Notes under the pieces: model-generated
Database searches by the model: none
Told to the model about the DNA's origin: nothing
What the model saw: only the letters and a program-made list of their open reading frames with translations
Source of the DNA: Solobacterium sp.
GTDB taxonomy: Bacteria; Bacillota_I; Bacilli_A; Erysipelotrichales; Erysipelotrichaceae
Assembly (NCBI GenBank): GCA_017510405.1
Contig: JAFWNG010000025.1
Location: 46,357 to 110,356, forward strand
Direction of reading: 5' to 3'
DNA length: 64,000 nucleotides
Program-made: the position numbers and the translations under genes
Shown: piece after piece, positions 55,555 to 63,078 of the stretch
Layout of the letters: each line of letters begins with the position of its first letter
Position numbering within the stretch: position 1 is the first letter of the stretch

Positions 55555-56397
55555 TTACTCATTACCTCCCTCATTTGCGGAAGTCTGTGCCGGAGCAGCA
55601 TTCTGTCCGTTCGGACGGCGGTCACCGCGGCGGTTGTTTCTGTCGCCTCTGCGGTTCTCGTTTCTGTCGCCTCTGCGGCTCGGTCTGCGTCCGTCTCTCG
55701 GTGCGCGAGCCGGTGCTTCCGGTTCTTTGACCATCTGACCCGGCAGAACTTCACCGCGGCAGATCCAGACTTTAACACCGAGCTTGCCGTATGTTGTCTG
55801 TGCTTCTTCGCATGCGTAGTCGATATCACTTCTTAATGTATGAAGCGGTACGACACCCTTGGAGTAACCTTCGGAACGGGCAATTTCTGCACCGCCGAGT
55901 CTTCCCTTTGCAAGAGTCTTGATTCCCTTTGCGCCGGAACGCATTGTCTGCTGGATCGCCTTTTTCTGAGCGATACGGAAGGACTGACGCTGTTCGAGCT
56001 GTTCGCAGATCTTGCGGGCAACCAGACGTGCGTCGAGATCCGGGTTAGCAACTGCAACGACGTCAACCTTGACATCCTTGCCAGTCATCTTTGCCAGAGC
56101 TTCTTTTACGACATCGATCTTGTCTTTGCCTGCTTCTTCGCCTTCCTTGGCATATGCTTTTCCGATAGCGGAACCCGGACGTGCACAGCGGATAATGACC
56201 TTAATGTCTTTCTTGCCGTTGCGCTCGATCTCGATTCTGGAGATGTAAGCATCTTTCAGCTCTTTTTCCAGGTATGTACGGATCTTTGTGTCTTCGTTCA
56301 GAAGATCACCGAAGTCTGCTTTATCTGCGTACCATCTGGACTCCCAGTCACGGATGACACCAACTCGCATTCCGATCGGGCTAACTTTCTGTCCCAT
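55555..56397 (-). CDS. rpsC: 30S ribosomal protein S3 with an Arg/Gly-rich C-terminal extension
   Basis: 280 residues, longer than the usual 210-235. Residues 1-215 are normal S3: [26 protein letters not shown] domain, and [18 protein letters not shown]. After that comes a repeated basic tail with RRGDRNE, RRGDRNN and RRGDRRP and an Ala/Gln-rich end. S3 forms the mRNA entry and helicase site, so the tail would project toward incoming mRNA. The tail sequence, not just its length, is unusual. Confidence 0.98.
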   Translation of the reverse strand: MGQKVSPIGMRVGVIRDWESRWYADKADFGDLLNEDTKIRTYLEKELKDAYISRIEIERNGKKDIKVIIRCARPGSAIGKAYAKEGEEAGKDKIDVVKEALAKMTGKDVKVDVVAVANPDLDARLVARKICEQLEQRQSFRIAQKKAIQQTMRSGAKGIKTLAKGRLGGAEIARSEGYSKGVVPLHTLRSDIDYACEEAQTTYGKLGVKVWICRGEVLPGQMVKEPEAPARAPRDGRRPSRRGDRNENRRGDRNNRRGDRRPNGQNAAPAQTSANEGGNE

Positions 56398-56414
56398 ACT
56401 TTGATCTTCCTCCC

Positions 56415-56750
56415 TTATTTCTCATCCGAAACCACAACTGTGATGTGGCTTGTTCTCTTTAAGATCTGTGAAGCACTTCCCTTTGCACGCGGCATGTAGC
56501 GCTTCATTGTGATACCTTCGTTCGCATAGCACTCTTTTACATAGAGAGCTTCACGGTCGAGGCTGTTGTTGTTTGTTGCGTTTGCAGCAGCGCTCTTAAC
56601 GACTTTCGCAACTGCTGTAGCTGCATGGTTCGGTGTGAACTGCAGAATAGCGAGAGCTTCGTCAACGCTCTTTCCGCGGATCAGATCCAGCACAAGACGA
56701 ACCTTGCGCGGAGTATACCGAACTGTCTTAGCTGTAGCTTTTACATCCAT
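56415..56750 (-). CDS. rplV: 50S ribosomal protein L22
   Basis: 111 residues. [29 protein letters not shown] and [24 protein letters not shown] are L22 signatures; its loop lines the exit tunnel, where macrolide resistance changes occur. No insertion in the loop. Confidence 0.99.
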   Translation of the reverse strand: MDVKATAKTVRYTPRKVRLVLDLIRGKSVDEALAILQFTPNHAATAVAKVVKSAAANATNNNSLDREALYVKECYANEGITMKRYMPRAKGSASQILKRTSHITVVVSDEK

Positions 56751-56765
56751 TGTTCTGTCTCCCCC

Positions 56766-57038
56766 TTACGCTCTCTTGTCGTCCTTGCCGTGTCCGCCGA
56801 ACTTACGTGTCGGAACGAACTCACCGAGCTTATGACCAACCATGTCTTCTGTTACATATACCGGAATGTGTTCTTTTCCGTTGTGAACAGCGAATGTGTG
56901 CTCAACGAAGCTTGGGAAAATCGTTGAACGGCGTGACCACGTTTTAATCACTTCTTTTTTATTGGCAGCGTTCAGAGCTTCGACCTTCTTAAGAAGATAT
57001 TCATCACAGAACGGACCCTTTTTTACACTTCTAGCCAT
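56766..57038 (-). CDS. rpsS: 30S ribosomal protein S19
   Basis: 90 residues. [23 protein letters not shown] and [25 protein letters not shown] are typical. It pairs with S13 in the 30S head. Confidence 0.99.
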   Translation of the reverse strand: MARSVKKGPFCDEYLLKKVEALNAANKKEVIKTWSRRSTIFPSFVEHTFAVHNGKEHIPVYVTEDMVGHKLGEFVPTRKFGGHGKDDKRA

Positions 57039-57055
57039 TTTATTCTCCCTTCAGC

Positions 57056-57889
57056 TTATTTAGCATTACGTCTTCTGACGATCAGCTTGTTGCTCTTTGC
57101 TTTTGGTTTGCGTGTCTTCACGCCCATAGCTTTCTTGCCCCACGGTGTCATCGGTGCTTTGCGGCCGATCGGTGCACGGCCTTCACCACCACCATGTGCA
57201 TGGTCTTCAGGGTTCATAGCTCAAACACTAACTGTCGGGCGGATGCCTCTCTTTCTCGTACGTCCTGCTTTACCCCAGCTGATCAGACTGTATTCGCCGT
57301 TGCCGACTGTTCCGATCGTTGCGCGGCAGTTGTTCAGAACTTTTCTGACTTCACCGCTGGAAAGACGCAGTGTGCAGTATCTGCCTTCGAAGGCAAGGAT
57401 CTGTGCGGAGCATCCGGCAGCTCTTGCCATCTGTCCGCCTTTGCCCGGTGTCAGTTCGACACAGTGTACGACAGTACCTTCCGGGATGTTTCTGAGTTCC
57501 ATCGCGTTGCCGATCTTGATGTCGACTGCTTCGCCGGAGATGACCTTTGTTCCAACTTCCAGTCCTTCCGGAGCGATGATATATCTCTTTTCACCATCTT
57601 CATAGTTGATGAGAGCGATATTAGCGTTTCTGTTCGGGTCGTATTCGATTGCGGCGACTTTGCCCGGGACACCGTCCTTATTTCTCTTGAAGTCAACGAT
57701 TCTGTACTTCTGTTTTACACCGCCGCCCTGATGGCGTGTTGTGATACGGCCTGTGTTATTGCGGCCACCCTTTTTGTTCAGCGGAGCAAGCAGGCTCTTT
57801 TCCGGAGTTCTCTTTGTAATAGCATCATTGCTCAGAGTACTCATGTTTCTGCGTCCGTTGGTGGTCGGCTTATATTTTACGATTGCCAT
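57056..57889 (-). CDS. rplB: 50S ribosomal protein L2, reading frame interrupted by TGA at codon 223
   Basis: The frame 57889 to 57056 has exactly 278 codons including the stop, the normal rplB length. All but codon 223 (TGA, 57221-57223) are sense. Upstream: [20 protein letters not shown] to [11 protein letters not shown]. Downstream, in the same frame: [19 protein letters not shown] to the normal C-terminus IVRRRNAK. The two residues before the TGA (Ser, Val) replace the nearly invariant Arg-Gly. L2 is essential and this segment lies near the peptidyl transferase centre. Possible causes: consensus or sequencing error, a real nonsense change suppressed in the cell, or restart at the ATG two codons later. 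It is called a gene because the rest is intact. Confidence 0.85.
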
Positions 57890-57949
57890 TTTTACTTATT
57901 TCCTTTCGCAATTATCCGGAGATAGCGATTTCCTCCGATAGTTATTTAA

Positions 57950-58237
57950 TTATCCCTGGGTATCGAAGATGTCGATCATCTGTCCAGCAGGGAACTTGAC
58001 GATTGCTTTCTTAACAGCGTTCGTCTTACCTACATAACGTCCAACTCTCTTTGTCTTCGGACGGACGTTAACGATGTTCACCTTTTCCGGTGTAACGTTG
58101 TAGATCTCTTTGACAGCCTGAGCAACGCTTACCTTGTTGGCATCCTTGGATACTTCGAATGTAACCTTGCTCTCGTCCATCAGTTTCATCGTCTTTTCTG
58201 TGACGATCGGTCTGACAATAATATCACGTGCACTCAT
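57950..58237 (-). CDS. rplW: 50S ribosomal protein L23
   Basis: 95 residues. MSARDIIVRPIVTEKTMKLMDESKVTFEVSKDANK and VRPKTKRVGRYVGKTNAVKKAIVKF are L23. Overlaps rplD by four bases (ATGA). At the tunnel exit it docks trigger factor and SRP. Confidence 0.99.
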   Translation of the reverse strand: MSARDIIVRPIVTEKTMKLMDESKVTFEVSKDANKVSVAQAVKEIYNVTPEKVNIVNVRPKTKRVGRYVGKTNAVKKAIVKFPAGQMIDIFDTQG

Positions 58238-58866
58238 TTTGCGAAGACCTCCCCGGCTTTCTCTGCGGCAGTCTCTGTGAAGACGATCTTGTCAGCATTT
58301 ACGATGTCATAGACATTCAGTCCTTCAACTGTAACGATGGCAGCTTCCGGAATGTTTCTCATGGACATGAATGCGTTGTCGAAGTCTTCGGAGAAGTCCG
58401 CAACAAACAGTGTTTTACGTTCGAATCCGAACGCTTCCAGCAGTGCAACTGCCTTCTTTGTCTTGATCTCGTCGAAGGACAGATTCTCAAGAACAGTCAG
58501 ATCATTTCCCTGGAGCTTTTCACTTAATGCAGAACGCAGAGCCAGTCTTCTGACCTTGCGGTTCATCTTTAAGTTGTACTTGCGCGGCTTCGGACCGAAT
58601 GCGATTGCACCGTGTCTCCACTGTGTAGCGCGTGTCGAACCCTGACGGGCACGGCCTGTTCCCTTCTGACGGAACGGCTTCTTACCTGTGCCGCTGACCT
58701 CGCCTCTGGTCTTTGTGGAATGTGTTCCCTGTCTTAATCCAGCCTGGTAAACGAGAACAGCATCGTAGATCGCCTGCTGATTCGGTTCGATACCGAATAC
58801 TTCGTCGGCGAGCTCAGTTGTTTTTACAACTTCAGCTTTCTGATTGTATACATCAACCTGTGCCAT
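58234..58866 (-). CDS. rplD: 50S ribosomal protein L4
   Basis: 210 residues. GTHSTKTRGEVSGTGKKPFRQKGTGRARQGSTRATQWRHGA is the L4 tunnel loop. In E. coli and probably Firmicutes L4 binds the S10 leader and represses its own operon; the leader lies at 59905-60044. Confidence 0.99.
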   Translation of the reverse strand: MAQVDVYNQKAEVVKTTELADEVFGIEPNQQAIYDAVLVYQAGLRQGTHSTKTRGEVSGTGKKPFRQKGTGRARQGSTRATQWRHGAIAFGPKPRKYNLKMNRKVRRLALRSALSEKLQGNDLTVLENLSFDEIKTKKAVALLEAFGFERKTLFVADFSEDFDNAFMSMRNIPEAAIVTVEGLNVYDIVNADKIVFTETAAEKAGEVFAK

Positions 58867-58877
58867 TGTTTACCCCC

Positions 58878-59570
58878 TTAGTTTCCTTCTGCCTCATCCG
58901 CAGCGTAGGAGATCAGTTCAACGGCCGGAACTTCCTTGACCGGCTTGACTGTTGTCTTGATCATTACCAGTCCTTTTCTCGGACCCGGTACATTTCCCTT
59001 AACGCAGATGTAGCCTTCTTCAGCGTTTACTTTTACAACGGTCAGATTCTGATTCGTCGTTGTATAAGATCCGTCGTGACCCGGCATCGGTGTGTTCTTT
59101 TCGATACGTCCGTTGTTACGTCCGGTCGTTGCGAGAGAACCGATGTGGCGAACGTTCTTGGATCCACCATGGGATTCCGGTCCGCGGTGAGCGTTGTAAC
59201 GCTTGATCGTTCCGGTGTAGCCCTTACCCTTGCTGGTGCCCTGTACGTCTACGACATCGCCTGCTTTGAACAGGTCAGCCTTGACTTCTGCACCAACTTC
59301 GAGGTTCATCATTTCATCAGCCTTGATTTCTCTGATGTAATGCTTCGGAGCTGTGTTAGCTTTCTTAGCATGTCCGATTGCCGGCTTGTTGGAACGCTGT
59401 TCCTTGACATCTTCGTAACCGAGCTGGATTGCTTCGTATCCGTCAGTTTCGACTGTCTTCTTCTGCAGCACAACATTCGGTTTTACTTCGATAACAGTTA
59501 CCGGAATCAGATTGCCGTCCGTTGTGAACAGCTGTGTCATTCCTGCCTTACGGCCGATCATACCTTTCAT
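58878..59570 (-). CDS. rplC: 50S ribosomal protein L3
   Basis: 230 residues from ATG 59570. MKGMIGRKAGMTQLFTTDGNLIPVTVI, then KRYNAHRGPESHGGSKNVRHIGSLA and MPGHDGSYTTTNQNLTVV. Somewhat longer at the C-terminus than the 205-210 usual. An upstream frame extension to 59615 runs into rpsJ and was not used. Confidence 0.98.
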   Translation of the reverse strand: MKGMIGRKAGMTQLFTTDGNLIPVTVIEVKPNVVLQKKTVETDGYEAIQLGYEDVKEQRSNKPAIGHAKKANTAPKHYIREIKADEMMNLEVGAEVKADLFKAGDVVDVQGTSKGKGYTGTIKRYNAHRGPESHGGSKNVRHIGSLATTGRNNGRIEKNTPMPGHDGSYTTTNQNLTVVKVNAEEGYICVKGNVPGPRKGLVMIKTTVKPVKEVPAVELISYAADEAEGN

Positions 59571-59592
59571 AATCTTCCACCTGGTTCCTTTC

Positions 59593-59904
59593 TCAGAGCT
59601 TGATCTGAATATCAACTCCGCTCGGCAGGTCCAGTCTGCTTAATGCATCAATTGTCTCTGCGGACGGTGCGATGATTTCGATCAGTCTCTTGTGTGTACG
59701 AATTTCAAACTGTTCACGGGCATCCTTGTATTTGTGAACAGCACGAAGTACTGTAACGACTTCGCGTTCGGTCGGCAGCGGAACAGGTCCGACGATCTTC
59801 TTTGCGCCGTGGCTGGAAGCTGTCTTAACGATCTTCTCACTTGCAGCGTCCAGACTTCTGCTCTCGTAAGCCTTCAGCCGAATTCTTACTGAGTTCTTTG
59901 CCAT
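59593..59904 (-). CDS. rpsJ: 30S ribosomal protein S10
   Basis: 103 residues from ATG 59904, which has AGGAGGAAG just upstream. [26 protein letters not shown] to [11 protein letters not shown] is normal S10. First gene of the operon; it also takes part in antitermination as NusE. Confidence 0.99.
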   Translation of the reverse strand: MAKNSVRIRLKAYESRSLDAASEKIVKTASSHGAKKIVGPVPLPTEREVVTVLRAVHKYKDAREQFEIRTHKRLIEIIAPSAETIDALSRLDLPSGVDIQIKL

Positions 59905-60067
59905 GAATTTCTTCCTCCTATCATTCACTCCGCTTATCAGCGGATCGCTCCGTGGAAATTCCCTGGTTATCACCCCGGGCCAGTGACAACGCTTTCCGGT
60001 GTGCCAGCAACCTCCCACATCTACGCGAGTGCTCCAATATATTACCATCGGGGTATAGGGAATTCAA
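59905..60067 (-). promoter_or_regulatory. S10 operon promoter and L4-type leader
   Basis: Promoter on the minus strand: TTGAAT (60062-60067), 17 bases, TAATAT (60039-60044). The leader of about 125 bases contains the Firmicute S10-leader element CTCGCGTAGATGTGGGAGG (about 60009-60027), known upstream of rpsJ in streptococci and lactobacilli, and further stems (for example ATCCGCT / AGCGGAG) before the ribosome site. It probably mediates L4 feedback control. Confidence 0.75.
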
Positions 60068-60102
60068 GCATTTTTTTCATTTTTTTCATAACTTAAAAGC
60101 AT

Positions 60103-60129
60103 AAAAAAACGGTGGGATATCCAACCGTT
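60103..60129 (-). terminator. Terminator of the YGPP/radical SAM/barnase cassette
   Basis: AACGGT-GG pairs with CC-ACCGTT in a near-perfect 9-bp stem with seven T on the minus strand, just after the barstar gene. Confidence 0.85.
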
Positions 60130-60130
60130 C

Positions 60131-60406
60131 TTATTCGCAGAAAACCATATGAATATGCGGGTTTTCCTGCATACATCGGGCAATGATCATGACCACTTTC
60201 CAGGCATATTCCTCACGTGTGATCCGCCTTGTATTTTCCCGTGTAAAAATAAAACTTACATCTTCGTCATATTCGCTCAGAACATCGTACAAAGCATCCA
60301 GATTTGCCCCGAAATACTCCGGAACCGTTATTTTTTCGCGGAAAAACGTATACATTTTGTGCCGGTTCTCGATGTCTTTCGCGTCCAGCTCGATCCTAAG
60401 GCTCAT
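60131..60406 (-). CDS. Barstar-family ribonuclease inhibitor
   Basis: 91 residues. The core YFGANLDALYDVLSEY (about 31-46) is the barstar signature: in barstar the equivalent stretch carries the Asp residues that plug the barnase active site, and both acidic positions are kept. A basic surface region and the final HIHMVF strand complete the fold. It starts inside the barnase gene (overlap of 11 bases), so inhibitor and nuclease are translated together. An ATG nine bases upstream (60415) is possible. It protects the cytoplasm from its partner. Confidence 0.9.
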   Translation of the reverse strand: MSLRIELDAKDIENRHKMYTFFREKITVPEYFGANLDALYDVLSEYDEDVSFIFTRENTRRITREEYAWKVVMIIARCMQENPHIHMVFCE

Positions 60407-60959
60407 ATTCGTCATCTCCGTACAGCAGTGTGAAGCTGTCATAATGATCTTCGGTGTAGTAAATGTTCCAGTCATTTGACCAGACAATGCGCTTGGCGCC
60501 GCGCGATTTTGCGTGCAGCGTGTCGATATCGCATTCATAGTACTTGCGGCCGCGTACTTTCGGCAGAAGTCCTTCGTAGTTGCTGTAAGTATCGCCGCCG
60601 ATGCACATTCCCTTGATCGTCCGGTTCAGCGCGCCGCTTTCCCAGCCTTTCTTCCTGGCTTCTTTCTTTGTCATGAAGTTGGAAGGAAGATGATGGTATG
60701 TATACAGATACAGGGCGACTTCGTCCTTTGTGTCGTATATGCCGTCTTCATCGATCAGCGGCTCCGGCTCCGATGTCGGTTCCGGTTCTGCCGTGGGAGC
60801 AGGCGTCGGTGTTGGTTTCGCCGTCGGTGTCGGTGTTGGTTCCGCTGTCGGCTCCGGTGTCGGCGTCTGTGACGGCTCTTTCGGCTTATCGTGACATGCC
60901 GTGATCAGAAGCAGAAACGGCAGCAGGCACAGCAGAAGCAGTCTGCGCAGCTTATTCAT
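60396..60959 (-). CDS. Lipoprotein barnase-family ribonuclease
   Basis: 187 residues. Signal LRRLLLLCLLPFLLLITA then Cys22 (lipobox ITAC), a Pro/Thr/Glu repeat linker (about 30-67), and a barnase domain (70-187). Catalytic residues of barnase are all present by position: Lys in FMTKKEARKKGW, Glu142 in YYECDID, Arg153 and Arg157 in SRGAKRIVWSNDW, His172 in TEDHYDSF. It should cut RNA after guanine. Membrane anchoring plus a flexible stalk places it on the cell surface. ATGA overlap with the radical SAM gene couples it to the cassette; the barstar gene follows. Confidence 0.9.
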   Translation of the reverse strand: MNKLRRLLLLCLLPFLLLITACHDKPKEPSQTPTPEPTAEPTPTPTAKPTPTPAPTAEPEPTSEPEPLIDEDGIYDTKDEVALYLYTYHHLPSNFMTKKEARKKGWESGALNRTIKGMCIGGDTYSNYEGLLPKVRGRKYYECDIDTLHAKSRGAKRIVWSNDWNIYYTEDHYDSFTLLYGDDEYEP

Positions 60960-62050
60960 TCACTCACCCCGCTTTCTTCCGTATCAAACAGAATTCCCCG
61001 CATGCAGATCATCGGTTCATTCGTATCGTAATTCCAGCTGTGGAAGGAATCTCCAAGACAGTATTTCGCGCTGGAACATCCCTTACATTTTTCGCAGGAC
61101 TGTGACAGCGGCTTGCGGAAGATCTCAAAGCGGTTGTCCCAGACGTCTTTGAAGCTGTCTTTGAAGATATTTCCCTGGATTGTCTCGGGACGGCGCTCAA
61201 TATCGAGGCATGCGCCGATGTCTCCGTTCGTCATGATGCTGGCGGTATAAACGCCGGCGTTGCACAGCCAGTACCAGTCGCGGACTTCCCGTTCATAATC
61301 CAGTCCGAGATAATGGCTGCATCCGTACTGGACCGGCCACCCTTCCCGTCTTTTGCTGCGGATGAAGTCAAACATCGTCCGATAGTCTTCTTTTGTGAGC
61401 ATCAGTTCCGGGTACTGCAGCGCCCGGCCGATCGGCTCCAGATTGATGATCCGCCAGGAGTCGATGTCCATTTCCCGGAAGATCTCCCACAGTGCGTCCA
61501 GCTCGTGCATATTGGTGTGGTTGACCACCGTCGTCACCTGAATTGCCTGGAAGCCGCCTTCATCGATCAGATTCTGAATGCCTTCCATAGCCCTTCTGTA
61601 ACCGCCTTTGAGTCCCCGGAAACTGTCGTGGGTCTCTTCCAGACCGTCAATACTGACGGATATGGTACGCATCCCTGCTGTACGAAGCCGATGCGCGACA
61701 TCCTTTGTGATCATTGTAGCATTGGTCGTCATGCCCCACCGGTAGCCCAGATCTCTTGCGTCTTCCATGATCGTAAAGAAATCTTTCCGCAGTAAAGGCT
61801 CTCCGCCCGTAATGCACAGCATCATATCAGATATATCAAAGTCTTCTTTCACTTTGACCAGCACATCATGATACTGTTCCGGCGTCATTTCCGGCATACA
61901 GACATCTCCGGCATAGCTTCCGCAGTGCCGGCAGTGCTCATTGCACCGCAGCGTCAGTTCCAGAAACAGATGCTTCAGTCTTGGTTCCCGGTACAGCTTG
62001 TGCCGGTACTCCACGATCTGTTCCAGATGATGTTCTTTAACACTGATCAT
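60956..62050 (-). CDS. Radical SAM/SPASM peptide-maturase-like enzyme
   Basis: 364 residues from ATG 62050 (CGGAG upstream). The radical SAM cluster motif is CNEHCRHC in a LELTLRCNEHC context, with GGEPLL and other SAM-site landmarks (SVSIDG). The C-terminal third is a SPASM domain: CNAGVYTASIMTNGDIGACL (Cys, Gly, Cys) and then CEKCKGCSSAKYC plus a final Cys in PMICMRG, enough to bind auxiliary clusters. Family members modify ribosomally made peptides (thioether, C-C cross-links) or mature enzymes. It overlaps the YGPP-repeat gene by 14 bases, implying that this protein or the lipoproteins beside it are its substrates (inference). Confidence 0.88.
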   Translation of the reverse strand: MISVKEHHLEQIVEYRHKLYREPRLKHLFLELTLRCNEHCRHCGSYAGDVCMPEMTPEQYHDVLVKVKEDFDISDMMLCITGGEPLLRKDFFTIMEDARDLGYRWGMTTNATMITKDVAHRLRTAGMRTISVSIDGLEETHDSFRGLKGGYRRAMEGIQNLIDEGGFQAIQVTTVVNHTNMHELDALWEIFREMDIDSWRIINLEPIGRALQYPELMLTKEDYRTMFDFIRSKRREGWPVQYGCSHYLGLDYEREVRDWYWLCNAGVYTASIMTNGDIGACLDIERRPETIQGNIFKDSFKDVWDNRFEIFRKPLSQSCEKCKGCSSAKYCLGDSFHSWNYDTNEPMICMRGILFDTEESGVSE

Positions 62051-62477
62051 CGCCGTCTCCGGAATCATCGTCAAATCCAAATACCCACGGCGGTCCGTAG
62101 ATCACCTCCGGTAATTTCTCATGTTCGCGCAGAGGCACCATCGGTTCATCCGCCGGCATCGGGCCGTAGACCTCCTGCACCTGATTGTCTTCCGGCTGGA
62201 ATTCTGCCGGCTTCTCGGGAAAGTCGGACGGCGGTCCGTAGACCGGATCCGGGATTTTCTCAAATACAATTGTCGACTCTGAAAATGTCGTACCCACCGG
62301 CGGCCCGTAAACACCCTCGACCTCATTTTTTTCCGGTGTGATCTCTCCCGCTTTCTTCCGGAAGAACGACGGCGGTCCGTAGACCAGCTGCGGCATGTTG
62401 TCTTTCACTTCGATCACAACGCTTTCCTGTTTCGGTTTTTCGGTATTCTTATCCTTCTTCTTCAGCCGTTTTATCAT
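62037..62477 (-). CDS. YGPP-repeat acidic protein, likely multi-core substrate of the radical SAM enzyme
   Basis: 146 residues, not a known family. A basic N-terminal leader (MIKRLKKKDKNTEKPKQ) is followed by an acidic, Pro-rich region with five repeats: LVYGPPS (about 32), GVYGPPV (about 55), PVYGPPS (about 78), EVYGPMP (about 99) and VIYGPPW (about 125), each 20-25 residues apart. It ends DDSGDGDDQC. No signal peptide is seen. AGGAGGTG precedes the ATG. The shape resembles precursor peptides with several core segments that are processed alike. The shared motif links it to the two lipoproteins just upstream in the same operon. Confidence 0.75.
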   Translation of the reverse strand: MIKRLKKKDKNTEKPKQESVVIEVKDNMPQLVYGPPSFFRKKAGEITPEKNEVEGVYGPPVGTTFSESTIVFEKIPDPVYGPPSDFPEKPAEFQPEDNQVQEVYGPMPADEPMVPLREHEKLPEVIYGPPWVFGFDDDSGDGDDQC

Positions 62478-62519
62478 CCGGCACCTCCTCTTCTGTTATT
62501 TCTTCCTTTTCAGATATGC

Positions 62520-62741
62520 TTACTGTCCTTCCAAAGCACCATCCTGCGGCATTTCTTCGATCGGCATTTCTTCTTCCGGCATTTCCTCCTGCGGATCGTA
62601 TTCTTCCGGATCTTCCTCTTCTTCTGTAAAAGGAGGACCGTACACCGCTTCCGGGATCTCGCTTTCCGGGTCCACTGCTGTGCAGGACGCCATCCCCATT
62701 GTCAGAAGGGACGCTGCCAGTAACTTTGCGGATTTCTTCAT
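62520..62741 (-). CDS. Small lipoprotein with one YGPP motif
   Basis: 73 residues. Signal MKKSAKLLAASLLTMGMAS then Cys20, followed by an acidic mature part containing EAVYGPPFTEEEE and Glu-Pro repeats (EEMPEEEMPIEEMPQ). The signal is nearly identical to that of the next gene, so the two are tandem duplicates. Both have the same VYGPP motif as the larger protein. AAAGG lies upstream; six bases separate it from the previous stop. Confidence 0.75.
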   Translation of the reverse strand: MKKSAKLLAASLLTMGMASCTAVDPESEIPEAVYGPPFTEEEEDPEEYDPQEEMPEEEMPIEEMPQDGALEGQ

Positions 62742-62747
62742 TGTCGG

Positions 62748-62954
62748 TTACCTTTCTTCCGTATTCGGAGTCTCATTCCGCGCCGGCGGCGGTCCGTATA
62801 CATCTTCCGGCTCATTGTTTTCCGGATCGACCTCTTCGATCACCGGCGGACCGTATACATCTTCAGGTACAGGACCGTCCGATGGGTTATCTGTACATGC
62901 GGCAAATCCCATGGCAAACACGGAAGCCGCCAGCAGTTTCGCTGATTTTTTCAT
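62748..62954 (-). CDS. Small lipoprotein with two YGPP motifs, first gene of the cassette
   Basis: 68 residues. Signal MKKSAKLLAASVFAMGFAA then Cys20, followed by PEDVYGPPVIEE (about 30) and PEDVYGPPPARN (about 49) separated by 12 residues. No enzyme domain; the mature chain is about 48 residues, acidic and Pro-rich. A TATAAT lies about 60 bases upstream. Lipid anchoring means that the modified or unmodified motif would be displayed outside the cell. Confidence 0.75.
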   Translation of the reverse strand: MKKSAKLLAASVFAMGFAACTDNPSDGPVPEDVYGPPVIEEVDPENNEPEDVYGPPPARNETPNTEER

Positions 62955-63014
62955 ATTACTCTCATTTCTGCATCTTCAATGCGGCATACAGGCGGTATGT
63001 TCGTTCTGTTTTTA

Positions 63015-63020
63015 TTATAT
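63015..63020 (-). promoter_or_regulatory. -10 of the YGPP cassette
   Basis: Perfect TATAAT on the minus strand, just after the tuf terminator and about 60 bases above the first YGPP gene. The -35 (TCTCTT) is poor. Confidence 0.5.
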
Positions 63021-63031
63021 CGAAAGAAACA

Positions 63032-63062
63032 AAAAAAAGAGATACCCGCGGGGATATCTCTT
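63032..63062 (-). terminator. Terminator of tuf
   Basis: AGAGATA-CCC / GGG-TATCTCT stem with eight T on the minus strand, 17 bases after the tuf stop. Confidence 0.92.
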
Positions 63063-63078
63063 CTGTTAGATCCGGTAA

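Noticed and set aside
57056..57889. Genome-wide reassignment of TGA to Trp as the cause of the rplB interruption
   Set aside because: TGA serves as stop in many genes here, including ATGA overlaps and directly before terminators, and TGG is used for Trp throughout; a global code change does not fit.
60956..62050. Assigning the radical SAM enzyme to a known class (sulfatase maturase, cyclophane-forming, thioether-forming)
   Set aside because: No sulfatase substrate motif or diagnostic precursor was recognised; class cannot be set from sequence reading alone.
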